Of a stretch of DNA of 64,000 nt, positions 42,006 through 50,669 are shown piece after piece. Position numbers and translations under genes: made by a program. The first letter of the stretch is position 1, and the number at the start of each line of letters is the position of its first letter. A model generated the notes under the pieces. It ran no database searches. It saw only the letters and a program-made list of their open reading frames with translations, and was not told the origin of the DNA. Source of the DNA: an uncultured Bacteroidales bacterium (GTDB taxonomy: Bacteria > Bacteroidota > Bacteroidia > Bacteroidales > UBA11471); NCBI GenBank assembly GCA_944325415.1, contig CALUZW010000008.1, positions 34,384-98,383 on the forward strand, written 5' to 3'.

Positions 42006-43708
42006 TCGGACTCGTTTTTGCGGTTGAACCGGTACATGCACACAATGTCGCGAATGTCATTGCCCCGTTGCGGGCTCTTCCACATCTCGTCAAAGGTGTA
42101 GTCGGTGTGTCGGGCGGCAAAGCCTTCATATTCGCGTTCGCCCACGAGCAGGTATCCCTCCTGAGGCAGATGGCTTTCAAAGTCGACCACCCGGTTTTGG
42201 GTGTAGAAGTTGATGACGAAAAAGCGCATCATGGGCGAGCCGATGTAGGAGTAGATAGGGCCTTCGGGTACAGCCTCTTTTACCTGTTGGGCCAGGGTGT
42301 AATCCGACTTGCGGTTGAGTACGTCGGGCAGGACCGCGGTATCGAGGGTGAACTGTACCCAGAAAAACAGTGTGATGACCGAGAACGAATAGCGGTTGCT
42401 TATCGATTGTATGTCGCGGCTTTTGTAGACGTCGTGTATGAGCAGCACCAGTACGATGAGGCAGACGACGTCCCAGAAGTTCCAGCTTTGGAACGACGAG
42501 AGGTAATAGCTTTGGTCGGCGGGCAGGTAGGTGTCGAGCCACCCTGTTTTCAGCACGATGAAAGCGCAGAAGAAGATGCCTGCAACAACAGAGAGAAGTA
42601 TGCCGAATACCCGCCAGGCTTTACGGTGTCCTTGCACGAGGTAGTGCATGTACTCGGCCAGGAAATAGCTGATGAACGGGTAGATGGGCAGCAGATAGAC
42701 CGATCGCTTGCTGTCGGGTATAAGGTAGAAGAAGAGTATGACGAGAATGGCCGTCAGCGAAAACAGCCGGGGCGATGACATCTCCGAGATTCTACCGAAA
42801 AGACCTTTCAGCCACCCTTTGGCTGTCTGTCCTGTGCGTTTGTAGGAGAGGGCAAAGAGCGAGATGCCCACCAGCAGGGTCCACGGCAGGAATCCGGCCA
42901 GGGTGATGTAGAGATAGTAGAAGGGGGGAGCATTGTGCGAGCTGTACGACATGTTGCCGGTGAAGCGGTCGAAATTCTCTTCGATTATCAGGTCGAGAAA
43001 TTCCTTACCGGCCTGCTGGTAGGCAACATAGTACCACAGTGCCGGCAGCAGGCACGAGGCAAGTGCTGCCCCGATGAGTTTTCCGCAAACACGCAAAAAC
43101 GGCTCTTTGCGCAAGAGCAGGAACACACCGGCTACCAGGCAGGGCAGGACGATACCCACCGGACCCTTGGTGAGGGTGGCTGCACTCATGTAGAGTATGG
43201 CCCACAGGGGGAAGCCCTTTAATCCGTTTTCGTACCAGCGGTAGAGCTGGAAAAGTGCCAATACGATAAAGACGGTCAGCACCATGTCGACACGGGCCGC
43301 TGTGGCCGCCCGGTGTACTTCAAACGCCGAAAGAAAGAGTATGGCCGACAGGAATGCCGCATTGTAGTTGCTGCTGCGCTTGGCGTAGAACAGGAACATG
43401 GTGCAGGCGATGATTATCGTTGCCAAGGCCGACGGGAAACGCGAAGTGTACTCGTTTACCTCTCCCTGGTTGAATACTGACGATGTCAGTGCCGTGAGCC
43501 AGTGATACATGGGCGGTTTGTAGGCAATGTCTCCGCCGTTGTTGCGGGGGAGAATCCAGTTCCCGTCTTGGAGCATGCTCACGGCGACGATGGCTTCACG
43601 GGGCTCTCCTTTGGTATGGAAGTGCGACAGTCCCAAAACGGGCAGGAGGGTCGACAGGCAGATGACGAAGAGTAGTCCGAAGAGGATATTTTTTGAGGCA
43701 GGTTTCAT
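42002..43708 (-). CDS. GT83-like (ArnT-type) polyprenyl-phosphate glycosyltransferase
   Basis: A 568-residue integral membrane GT-C transferase with roughly 11-13 hydrophobic segments. The first periplasmic loop has the family motif KGEPREAIVA with its acidic pair; DIAYKPPMYHWL and the ATKGPVGIVLP-like block ATLTKGPVGIVLP are ArnT/GT39-type. It would transfer a sugar from a polyprenyl-phosphate donor to lipid A, a glycan or protein. It lies 7 bp downstream of a GtrA-like flippase gene, consistent with donor flipping and transfer. Confidence 0.85.
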   Translation of the reverse strand: MKPASKNILFGLLFVICLSTLLPVLGLSHFHTKGEPREAIVAVSMLQDGNWILPRNNGGDIAYKPPMYHWLTALTSSVFNQGEVNEYTSRFPSALATIIIACTMFLFYAKRSSNYNAAFLSAILFLSAFEVHRAATAARVDMVLTVFIVLALFQLYRWYENGLKGFPLWAILYMSAATLTKGPVGIVLPCLVAGVFLLLRKEPFLRVCGKLIGAALASCLLPALWYYVAYQQAGKEFLDLIIEENFDRFTGNMSYSSHNAPPFYYLYITLAGFLPWTLLVGISLFALSYKRTGQTAKGWLKGLFGRISEMSSPRLFSLTAILVILFFYLIPDSKRSVYLLPIYPFISYFLAEYMHYLVQGHRKAWRVFGILLSVVAGIFFCAFIVLKTGWLDTYLPADQSYYLSSFQSWNFWDVVCLIVLVLLIHDVYKSRDIQSISNRYSFSVITLFFWVQFTLDTAVLPDVLNRKSDYTLAQQVKEAVPEGPIYSYIGSPMMRFFVINFYTQNRVVDFESHLPQEGYLLVGEREYEGFAARHTDYTFDEMWKSPQRGNDIRDIVCMYRFNRKNESE

Positions 43709-43715
43709 CTCGCGG

Positions 43716-44123
43716 TTATTTTTTAAAGGTGATGTAGCGGTTCAGCAGGTAATTTACAATCGTGTAGGCAGCCATAGCCGGGAGCTGGGCCCAGTTGGGG
43801 TCGATACCGATTTGCTCTACCAGAGCGCGGAGCAGGAGATATTGTATGCCGTAGCTCACGGCAAAGACCAGCAGGAAGGTCAGGCTCTCGCGTATCATCC
43901 GTTGGGTTCCACGGCGGAATACCCATAATTTGTTCCAGAAAAAACTGTTGATTACGCCGACGATGTAACTGAGTAGGTTTGATATGGTGTAATCGACGGC
44001 AAACATGTTGTAGAGCAGGTAAAAGACAGCCAGAGAGATAGCTGTATTGAGCAGGCCTACGAAGACGAATTTGCTGAATTGGGCGATGGTTGCTTTATGT
44101 GGTAAGAGCGATTGTATCGGCAT
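43716..44123 (-). CDS. GtrA-like flippase family protein
   Basis: A 135-residue membrane protein with four predicted helices (FVFVGLLNTAISLAVFYLLY; LLSYIVGVINSFFWNKLWVF; LTFLLVFAVSYGIQYLLLRA; AAYTIVNYLLNRYITF), the standard GtrA topology and length. GtrA proteins are thought to flip polyprenyl-phosphate sugars across the inner membrane. It is followed 7 bp later by the GT83-like gene, a sensible donor-acceptor pair. Confidence 0.88.
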   Translation of the reverse strand: MPIQSLLPHKATIAQFSKFVFVGLLNTAISLAVFYLLYNMFAVDYTISNLLSYIVGVINSFFWNKLWVFRRGTQRMIRESLTFLLVFAVSYGIQYLLLRALVEQIGIDPNWAQLPAMAAYTIVNYLLNRYITFKK

Positions 44124-44168
44124 GTGTCGGTGTGTTGGGCAGATGACGGAGCGAAGAAGTGTTTCTTT

Positions 44169-44202
44169 CCGCAGCCGGCTCTGGTTTGGGAACCGGCTGC
44201 GG
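44169..44202. terminator. Hairpin between the DUF2007 gene and gtrA
   Basis: CCGCAGCCGG (44169-44178) pairs with CCGGCTGCGG (44193-44202), a 10-bp GC stem 8 bp after the DUF2007 stop. No T-run follows on either strand, so intrinsic termination is uncertain; it may only attenuate or protect the mRNA end. Confidence 0.4.
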
Positions 44203-44210
44203 ATAAAGGA

Positions 44211-44462
44211 TTACTCGCCAGAGGCAGAAAAGTCGGATAAAATGCGGTCGGCTTCGGTTACGTCTTTTTCGAAAAGGTGTAGCCTTACGCCTCCAAGGTT
44301 TGAGTCGAACATCGGATATACGCTTGCCATGTTTTCGTTGGAGATGAAGCAGTCGATACCGTTTCTTTCCAGCAGGTTCTTTGCCTCATAGGCCTCGGAG
44401 AGGGTGTTGTAGTAGCTGTAAATGACAACTTTTTCGCCGTCCCGGTTTTTCGCGTTTGCCAT
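44211..44462 (-). CDS. DUF2007 small protein
   Basis: An 83-residue cytoplasmic protein matching DUF2007 (GlnB-like small domain): KVVIYSYYNTLSEAYEAKNLLERNGIDCFI and GGVRLHLFEKDVTEADRIL form the beta-alpha-beta pattern. It lies 11 bp after luxS in the same direction and closes the kor-mtn-luxS operon. The family is often called a putative signal-transducing protein but no activity is known. Confidence 0.82.
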   Translation of the reverse strand: MANAKNRDGEKVVIYSYYNTLSEAYEAKNLLERNGIDCFISNENMASVYPMFDSNLGGVRLHLFEKDVTEADRILSDFSASGE

Positions 44463-44473
44463 ACTATGAATGT

Positions 44474-44974
44474 TTATGATTGTGGAGAGGATTCTTGGGC
44501 CGGATAGTGCAGGTTTTGAGGCGTAATCACCTCCAAAACTTCGCGCAGGTATTTGTCGGCTTCGTAGCGGGCCATGGGCAGGTCGTGCAGCAGGTAGTTG
44601 CCACAGTCTTGCGGAGCGGCACCGGGGACTTCACCCTGGAAGTTGCGGATAAACCGGAATGTCTCTTTCATCAATTCCACGATGTCTTCGGCTGCCAAGT
44701 CGCCCTGCATCAGGAAATAATTGCCTGTGCAGCAGCCCATGGGACCCCAGAATACGATTCTGTTGCCGTAGACGGGGTGGTTGCGCAGGAATGTGGCGGC
44801 CAGGTGTTCGATGGTGTGCAGCGCTCCGTATCCGATGGCCGGCTCGCGGTTGGGCTCTTTCATGCGTATGTCGAATGTGGTTACGACATCACCGCCAATG
44901 TAGTCTTTGCGAGAGACGTAGATACCCCGCAGCAGGTGCAGGTGGTCGATGGTAAAGCTGGGAATTTTTTTCAT
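44474..44974 (-). CDS. luxS: S-ribosylhomocysteine lyase (AI-2 synthase)
   Basis: A 166-residue iron-dependent enzyme that cleaves S-ribosylhomocysteine to homocysteine and DPD, the AI-2 precursor. The metal-binding HTIEH motif is in GALHTIEHLAATFLRN; the catalytic cysteine is in FWGPMGCCTGNYFL. The true start is the ATG at 44974 (MKKIPSFTIDHLHL), 17 bp after the mtnN stop; a longer frame overlapping mtnN is not family-like. Together with mtnN it recycles S-adenosylhomocysteine. Confidence 0.96.
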   Translation of the reverse strand: MKKIPSFTIDHLHLLRGIYVSRKDYIGGDVVTTFDIRMKEPNREPAIGYGALHTIEHLAATFLRNHPVYGNRIVFWGPMGCCTGNYFLMQGDLAAEDIVELMKETFRFIRNFQGEVPGAAPQDCGNYLLHDLPMARYEADKYLREVLEVITPQNLHYPAQESSPQS

Positions 44975-44991
44975 CGTGTCGAAAAAGTTTT

Positions 44992-45678
44992 TTAGAGTTG
45001 GGCCAGGATTTGTTTCAATACGGTAAACGATTTCTCCGGAGCTTTCTCCCAGAAACTGTTGTACTGTTTCATGTGGTTTTCCACGCCGGGTGTGTCGCTG
45101 ATGATGCGGGTGCTGACAAACGGTGTGTCGTGGAGGAAACAGGTCTGGGCAATAGCGGCCGACTCCATGTCGACGGCCATAGCCTCGGGAAAGTTCTTCT
45201 TGATGGTGGTGAGCGACTCTTTGTCGGTGATGAACTGGTCGCCACTGCATATCAGCCCGCCGTAGATGCGGCTGTCGTCCGAGATGACGGCACCGATTTT
45301 TTGCAGCAGTCCGGCATCAGCAGGGAAGCGCGGTGGCAAGCCCTGTATCTGGCCTATGACATTTCCTTCGCCGAACCATGCATCGTGATAGACCGTCTCC
45401 TTACCGACAATGACATCGAATACTCGCGATGAGGTGTCGATGCCACCGGCTACACCGGTATTGATGATGCAGTCGGGTGCATAGTTCTGGATAAGCGTTT
45501 GAGCCCGCAAAGCGGCATTGACCTTGCCAATGCCGCTTTGCGTGAGAATGATTTCATGTTGTCCGTCGCTTCCGATGTAGAACTCGGCGTGGTTGTGCAC
45601 CTCTTTTTGTGCTTCTTGGAGCAGGGTGCGCACACAGTCAAGCTCCGATGTCATGGCAACGATGATACCTATCTTCAT
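44992..45678 (-). CDS. mtnN: 5'-methylthioadenosine/S-adenosylhomocysteine nucleosidase
   Basis: A 228-residue Pfs-type nucleosidase that hydrolyses MTA and SAH. Blocks in order: IGIIVAMTSELDCV, LTQSGIGKVNAA, NTGVAGGID, and the catalytic VDMESAAIAQTC with RIISDTPGVE. It starts 10 bp after korC and directly precedes luxS, so the two steps that detoxify SAH and yield AI-2 are made together. Confidence 0.95.
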   Translation of the reverse strand: MKIGIIVAMTSELDCVRTLLQEAQKEVHNHAEFYIGSDGQHEIILTQSGIGKVNAALRAQTLIQNYAPDCIINTGVAGGIDTSSRVFDVIVGKETVYHDAWFGEGNVIGQIQGLPPRFPADAGLLQKIGAVISDDSRIYGGLICSGDQFITDKESLTTIKKNFPEAMAVDMESAAIAQTCFLHDTPFVSTRIISDTPGVENHMKQYNSFWEKAPEKSFTVLKQILAQL

Positions 45679-45688
45679 GGAATACTGT

Positions 45689-46231
45689 TTAGGCTTTTTT
45701 TATCAGCTCCATTCCTTTGAGAATGGCCTGTTCGTTCATGGGAATGAGTTTGTGGTGCCGTTCGGGCAACGACTTTTTCAATCCTTTGAGTACATTTTCG
45801 AGCGAAACCATCGGTTTTATTTTCAAGAGACCGCCCAGGACAATCATGTTGAATGCCTTGGTGTTGTTCATCTCTGTGGCAGCATCCATGGCGTCGATGC
45901 GATAGATGTCGATGTCGGTGCGGGTAGGAGCGTGGTGTATGCCGTATCCGTCGTAGATGAGTATACCGCCCGGTTTTACTTTGCTCTCGAATTTTTCGAG
46001 CGAGGGCTGGTTGAGTATGATGGCGATGTCAAAGGCGTTGAGTACGGGCGAACTGATGCGCTCGTCGCTCAATATGACGGTAACGTTGGCTGTTCCGCCG
46101 CGTTGCTCGGGCCCGTATGAGGGCATCCAGCTCACCTCCTTGTTTTCCATCAGTCCCGAGTAGGCCAGAATCTTACCCATCGAGAGAACACCTTGACCGC
46201 CGAATCCGGCTATGATTATTTCTTCTTTCAT
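45689..46231 (-). CDS. korC: 2-oxoacid:ferredoxin oxidoreductase, gamma subunit
   Basis: A 180-residue gamma-domain subunit: IIAGFGGQGVLSMGKILAYS at the start and MPSYGPEQRGGTANVTVILS, the family signature. It is the fourth gene of korDABC. The ATG at 46231 is chosen because it begins at the conserved strand; a frame start 78 bp upstream overlaps korB. Kor (2-oxoglutarate) and Vor (branched-chain) enzymes share this architecture and are not separable here. Confidence 0.9.
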   Translation of the reverse strand: MKEEIIIAGFGGQGVLSMGKILAYSGLMENKEVSWMPSYGPEQRGGTANVTVILSDERISSPVLNAFDIAIILNQPSLEKFESKVKPGGILIYDGYGIHHAPTRTDIDIYRIDAMDAATEMNNTKAFNMIVLGGLLKIKPMVSLENVLKGLKKSLPERHHKLIPMNEQAILKGMELIKKA

Positions 46232-46251
46232 CGATGTTGCGTTTTTAGGGT

Positions 46252-47013
46252 TTATTCGTTTTTCAGGTCGCCCAGCGGATATTTGGCAAACATATGTTCC
46301 TCCATCCATTTGTTGGCGTTCTCGGGCAGCATTTTCCAGCCCGATGCGCAGGTCGATACGATTTCGACGAGTGAGGCACCTTTCTTGGCCATGGAGTTTT
46401 CAAATGCCTGACGAATGGCTTTCTTGGCTTTTTTTACGGCGGCAGCCGTGTGTACGCTTTGGCGGGTTACATAGCAGGAACCGTCGAGTTTGGCCACGAG
46501 ATCCGATATTTTCAGCGGATAGCCGTAGAGGTCGACATTTCGTCCGTAAGGACAGGTCGAGGTTACCATACCTTCCAGCGTCGTGGGGGCCATTTGTCCA
46601 CCGGTCATGCCATATATGCCGTTATTGATGAAGATGATGGCGATGTTTTCTCCCCGGTTGCAGGCATGAATGGTCTCGGCTGTACCGATGGCGGCGAGGT
46701 CGCCGTCGCCCTGATAGGTAAACACCAGTTTGTCGGGGTTCAACCGTTTGATGGCGGTGGCGATGGCGGGTGCGCGACCGTGGGCGGCTTCCTGCCAGTC
46801 TATATCGATGTAGTTATAGGCGAAGACGGCACATCCTACGGGAGCGACGCCGATGGTCTGCTCTTCCATACCCATCTCGTCGATGACTTCGGCTATGAGT
46901 TTGTGTACGACACCGTGGCTGCAACCCGGGCAGTAGTGCATGGGATTGTCGTTCAGCAGGCGGGGCTTGCTGTAAACGAGGTTTTCGGGTTTGATAATAT
47001 CTTTTGTATCCAT
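46252..47013 (-). CDS. korB: 2-oxoacid:ferredoxin oxidoreductase, beta (ThDP) subunit
   Basis: A 253-residue thiamine-diphosphate subunit. HYCPGCSHGVVHKL holds the first cofactor-contact motif; YQGDGDLAAIGTAETIHA and IFINNGIYGMTGGQMAPTT contain the GDG...NN-type ThDP and Mg2+ motif. It pairs with korA 15 bp upstream to form the catalytic core that oxidises a 2-oxoacid to acyl-CoA. Confidence 0.92.
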   Translation of the reverse strand: MDTKDIIKPENLVYSKPRLLNDNPMHYCPGCSHGVVHKLIAEVIDEMGMEEQTIGVAPVGCAVFAYNYIDIDWQEAAHGRAPAIATAIKRLNPDKLVFTYQGDGDLAAIGTAETIHACNRGENIAIIFINNGIYGMTGGQMAPTTLEGMVTSTCPYGRNVDLYGYPLKISDLVAKLDGSCYVTRQSVHTAAAVKKAKKAIRQAFENSMAKKGASLVEIVSTCASGWKMLPENANKWMEEHMFAKYPLGDLKNE

Positions 47014-47028
47014 AACTTGTCGCGTTTT

Positions 47029-48108
47029 TTACATGAGTTTCTCCTTGATGGCGTTGAGAACTTCGTCGGGGGTGGGAACGATGCCTCCCAGACGGCCGAA
47101 GTGCTCGACTTTTACGCGTCCGTTTACGGCCAGGCGCACATCTTCTATCATTTGACCGGCGTTGAGCTCGGGCACCAGTATGCCTTTGACCTTGTCGGCA
47201 TAGCCTGCGATGGCTTCGGTCGGGAAAGGCCACAGTGTGATAGGACGCAGCAGACCGATTTTGATGCCTTCGGCGGCTGCCATCTCCTGGGTCTTCTGGC
47301 AGATGCGGGCCATGGAGCCGAATGCGACCATGAGGTAGTCGGCGTCGGTGCAGTCCAACTCTTCGTAGCGTACTTCGTGTTTCTCGATTTCGCGGTATTT
47401 GGCCTGGAAACGCAGGTTGTTTTCTTCCATGCGGGCCGGGTCGAGTTCGAGCGAGGTGATGACGTTGCGTTTTCTTCCGGCCGGTTTTCCCTGGGTGGCC
47501 CAGGGGCGGGCTTGGCGTATCTCAACTTCGGTAAGTCGGGGCTGGAACGGAGGCAGTACAACTTTTTCCATCATCTGACCGATAACGCCGTCGGCCAAAA
47601 TAATGGCAGGGTTACGGTATTTGAATGCCAAGTCAAATCCCAGTTTCACGAAGTCGGCCATCTCCTGTACCGAGGCTGGGGCCAAGGTTATCAGGCGATA
47701 GTCGCCGTGGCCACCACCTTTGACGGTCTGGAAATAGTCGGCCTGGCTCGGTTGAATGGTTCCCAGACCGGGACCTCCGCGCATGACATTGACGATGAGG
47801 CAGGGCAGCTCGGCTCCTGCCATATAGGATATGCCTTCCTGTTTAAGACTTACACCGGGGCTCGACGATGAGGTCATGACGGCTTTTCCGCAGCCGGCGC
47901 CGCCGTAGACCATGTTGATGGCTGCAACTTCGCTTTCGGCTTGCAGTACGACCATGCCGGTGGTTTCCCATGGCTTTTCTTCCATGAGGGTTTCCATGAT
48001 TTCCGATTGCGGGGTGATAGGATAGCCGAAGTAGCCGTCGGCGCCGTAGCGTATGGCGGCGTGGGCTATCGCTTCGTTGCCCTTCATCAGTTTTACTTCT
48101 TCTGCCAT
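47029..48108 (-). CDS. korA: 2-oxoacid:ferredoxin oxidoreductase, alpha subunit
   Basis: A 359-residue alpha subunit with the pyrimidine-binding domain (GADGYFGYPITPQSEIME; LQAESEVAAINMVYGGAGCG) and the transketolase-type C-terminal domain (LLRPITLWPFPTEAI; GQMIEDVRLAVNG). It is preceded by the ferredoxin gene korD (17 bp) and followed by korB. The enzyme would run oxidatively in a fermenting anaerobe, or reductively in a branched or partial TCA cycle; direction is not deducible. Confidence 0.92.
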   Translation of the reverse strand: MAEEVKLMKGNEAIAHAAIRYGADGYFGYPITPQSEIMETLMEEKPWETTGMVVLQAESEVAAINMVYGGAGCGKAVMTSSSSPGVSLKQEGISYMAGAELPCLIVNVMRGGPGLGTIQPSQADYFQTVKGGGHGDYRLITLAPASVQEMADFVKLGFDLAFKYRNPAIILADGVIGQMMEKVVLPPFQPRLTEVEIRQARPWATQGKPAGRKRNVITSLELDPARMEENNLRFQAKYREIEKHEVRYEELDCTDADYLMVAFGSMARICQKTQEMAAAEGIKIGLLRPITLWPFPTEAIAGYADKVKGILVPELNAGQMIEDVRLAVNGRVKVEHFGRLGGIVPTPDEVLNAIKEKLM

Positions 48109-48125
48109 ATTGAGTGAGGGTTTAA

Positions 48126-48353
48126 TTACAGTTTGACTTTATATACCGATATGCATCCGTCGGGACATACATATCCGCAACTGGCACAACCTATGCAGTT
48201 GTCGGGATTTTTCATATAGGCGTAGTGATATCCTTTATCATTCACCTCTTTGGGTTGCAATGCCAGAACGTCGGCCGGGCAGGCTACGACGCAAAGATTG
48301 CATCCTTTGCAGCGTTCGTTGTTGACGACGACAGTACCTTTTACTTTTGCCAT
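48126..48353 (-). CDS. korD: 2-oxoacid:ferredoxin oxidoreductase, delta (ferredoxin-like) subunit
   Basis: A 75-residue subunit with two [4Fe-4S] motifs: CKGCNLCVVACP and CIGCASCGYVCP. It is the first gene of the operon and carries electrons from the KorAB core to soluble ferredoxin. By contrast the IorA subunit at 1.7-3.4 kb has no such clusters and no korD-type gene next to it. Confidence 0.93.
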   Translation of the reverse strand: MAKVKGTVVVNNERCKGCNLCVVACPADVLALQPKEVNDKGYHYAYMKNPDNCIGCASCGYVCPDGCISVYKVKL

Positions 48354-48384
48354 AGCTTGAATTGAGGATTTGAAAGTTTTTATA

Positions 48385-48392
48385 CAAAGGTA
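48385..48392 (-). promoter_or_regulatory. -7 element of the kor-mtn-luxS operon
   Basis: Minus-strand TACCTTTG (48392-48385), 32 bp before korD; consensus TAnnTTTG in an A-rich context. No clear -33 box. Gaps through luxS and DUF2007 are 10-21 bp, so this may drive all seven genes. Confidence 0.65.
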
Positions 48393-48445
48393 ATTTTTTT
48401 ATTTTGATTTGTCTCTCCCGGAGCGTTTTTTCTTCTCTTATGATG

Positions 48446-48988
48446 TCACTGATATATCTTGCTTTTGCTGATTATCAGGCTCATGGGTACATCGTGGGGG
48501 AGGACGGGAATTTCTCTTACGATTTGACAGTCGTAGGCAACACCAATGGTGGGTGCAACGGTTTTTTTGAGCAGCCTGTCGTAATAGCCTTTTCCCCGTC
48601 CCAGCCGGTTGCGGTGGGGGTCAAAGGCCACGCCGGGTACGATAATCAGGTCGAGCAACGAATAATCGGCAAGGCTTTCTCCGACCGGCTCTGTAATTCC
48701 GAAGGCACCCCGTCGGGTCTTGTCGGGAGTATAGCGTTTTATTTCCAGATTATCGCCGTTGACTACCGGCAGGTATATCTCTTTGACACCGTGCCAGCGC
48801 TCTATCCAGTTGTGGGTGTCGACCTCGTCGGCAAGAGAGTGAAACAGCAATATGGCCTTGGCCCGGGTAAAGAGGGGTAGCTGCTCGATTTGCTCCCGTA
48901 TCTTTACGGAGGTCTCGGCTCTCTCCGTCGGGGAGAGCCGAGACACTTCCTGTTTGACTTGTTGCCGCAACTGTTTTTTCTCTTCCAT
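48446..48988 (-). CDS. 5-formyltetrahydrofolate cyclo-ligase
   Basis: A 180-residue enzyme that converts 5-formyl-THF to 5,10-methenyl-THF. MEEKKQLRQQVKQEVSRL begins the protein; VPGVAFDPHRNRLGRGKGYYDRLL is the signature block with the ATP-binding glycines, and VAYDCQIVREIPVLPHDVPM closes it. It starts 8 bp after the S41 protease gene, as third gene of a three-gene operon. Confidence 0.93.
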   Translation of the reverse strand: MEEKKQLRQQVKQEVSRLSPTERAETSVKIREQIEQLPLFTRAKAILLFHSLADEVDTHNWIERWHGVKEIYLPVVNGDNLEIKRYTPDKTRRGAFGITEPVGESLADYSLLDLIIVPGVAFDPHRNRLGRGKGYYDRLLKKTVAPTIGVAYDCQIVREIPVLPHDVPMSLIISKSKIYQ

Positions 48989-48996
48989 GATGCAGC

Positions 48997-50625
48997 CTAT
49001 TTGGTGGGAGCTTCGGGGAACCCTTTGTTCTCATTCAGCACTTCGAGTGCTTTCCCGAAGGTTTTGTCTTCTTGGAGCAGTATGGGGTAGAAGGCATCAT
49101 CGCCTATGATGTTGCGGGCAATGTAACTTTCGAGGTAGTTGGTGAGCAGTCGGCCCGACTCTTTTATCTCCTTGTAGTTGCGCTTTAATCCGTGTGAGGC
49201 GGCGAAGGCTGTAAACTCATCGAGCAGTGGCTCTCCTTGCAGATGTTTCTGCAACTGGGTATAGTCTTTGTATTCCGAGAGCTGGTGCCGCTTTTCGTCG
49301 GAGTACTTGAAGGCATACTGGTAGAGCAGGCCTTTGTTGACGGCTTCGTTGAGATAGGGTGTTATTCCGGTAGTGTCGCGCGGCACAAAGATGTCGGGCA
49401 TGATGCCTCCTCCGCCATATACGGTGCGGCCCAGTCGGGTTTTGTATACCAGTGTGTCGTTTTGCTTGATGCTGTCGGGGTGGTCAAACTCTCCGTGCAT
49501 GAAACGGTTCAAGATGTCTTTCTCGTAGTCGTCGCCATGTCCCAGTTCATATTCTTTCTGTATGGAGCGGCCCGAGGGGGTGTAGTAGCGGGCTATTGTC
49601 AGCCGTATGGCCGAGCCGTCGGCAAACGGCAACTGGTTTTGAACCAGGCCTTTGCCAAATGAGCGGCGACCGATGATGAGACCCCGGTCGTTGTCCTGAA
49701 TGGCGCCGGCAAAGATTTCGCTGGCCGAGGCCGACCATTCATCGATGAGAACCACGATGGGGGCCTCCTTGAAGGCTCCGCTGCCGTTTGATATGGCTTC
49801 GCTGCGCGGGAATGCCTTCCCTTCGGTATAGACGATGAGTTGACCTTTGGGCAGGAATTCGTTTATCATGTTGATGGCAATGTCGAGAATACCGCCCGAA
49901 TTTCCGCGCAGGTCAACGATGAATTTTCGGGCATTTTGGTTTTTGAGTTGAGCGAGGCTGTTCATGAACTCGGTGTAGGTCGTGCGTCCGAATTTGTTGA
50001 CCTTTATGTAACCTACCTCGTCGTTTACCATGAAGGCTACGTCGACACTGTTTACCGGTATGTCGTTGCGGGTTACTTCATACGTCAGCATTTCGGGTGA
50101 GGTCGAACGCAGAACACCCAGTTTTACCTGGCTGCCTTTGGGACCCCGCAGTTTTTTCAGGACTTTGTCGTTGGTAACAACATCTTTCCCGGCAAAGACC
50201 GTGTCGTCGACCTCTACGATGCGGTCGCCCGGCATTATGCCAATCTTTTCCGACGGGCCACCCGGCACCACGGCAACTACCGTAATGGTGTCGTCCAAGA
50301 TACTGAACTGTATGCCGATGCCGCTGAAACTTCCTTCCAGCTCTTCGTTTACGGCTTGCAGGTCTTTGGCCGGAATATAGGCAGAGTGGGGGTCGAGTTC
50401 TCCCACAATCTGGGGCATGACATCTTCGATGAGCCCGTGTATGTCGACTGTATCGACGTACTGGGTTTCGATGATGCCGAGCAGATTGCTTATCTTATTG
50501 CCCGGGACACCCTGTTGTGCTCCTTTGACGGTATGTGTCTGGGGGTAGCGGTATCCTATGACTATACCCAGGACGATGGCAATGGCTATGACAAACGGTA
50601 ACCATACAATGGATTTCTTTTTCAT
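48997..50625 (-). CDS. S41 family C-terminal processing peptidase (CtpA-like)
   Basis: A 542-residue envelope protease. One N-terminal membrane anchor (IVWLPFVIAIAIVLGIVIGY), a PDZ domain (SGIGIQFSILDDTITVVAVVPGGPSEKIGIMPGDRI; split here across contiguous text) and the tail-specific protease domain with serine in WSASASEIFAGAIQDND and lysine in RRSFGKGLVQ. A C-terminal helical extension (about residues 400-542) follows. It lies between the dCMP deaminase gene and the folate gene. Confidence 0.93.
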   Translation of the reverse strand: MKKKSIVWLPFVIAIAIVLGIVIGYRYPQTHTVKGAQQGVPGNKISNLLGIIETQYVDTVDIHGLIEDVMPQIVGELDPHSAYIPAKDLQAVNEELEGSFSGIGIQFSILDDTITVVAVVPGGPSEKIGIMPGDRIVEVDDTVFAGKDVVTNDKVLKKLRGPKGSQVKLGVLRSTSPEMLTYEVTRNDIPVNSVDVAFMVNDEVGYIKVNKFGRTTYTEFMNSLAQLKNQNARKFIVDLRGNSGGILDIAINMINEFLPKGQLIVYTEGKAFPRSEAISNGSGAFKEAPIVVLIDEWSASASEIFAGAIQDNDRGLIIGRRSFGKGLVQNQLPFADGSAIRLTIARYYTPSGRSIQKEYELGHGDDYEKDILNRFMHGEFDHPDSIKQNDTLVYKTRLGRTVYGGGGIMPDIFVPRDTTGITPYLNEAVNKGLLYQYAFKYSDEKRHQLSEYKDYTQLQKHLQGEPLLDEFTAFAASHGLKRNYKEIKESGRLLTNYLESYIARNIIGDDAFYPILLQEDKTFGKALEVLNENKGFPEAPTK

Positions 50626-50669
50626 CGTGAAAAGTGTGATAATAGAAGGTTATGCAGTTGGATATGTTT

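Noticed and set aside
46450..47871. 473-codon plus-strand ORF opposite korA and korB
   Set aside because: Antisense to two subunits with ThDP-enzyme motifs in a conserved operon.
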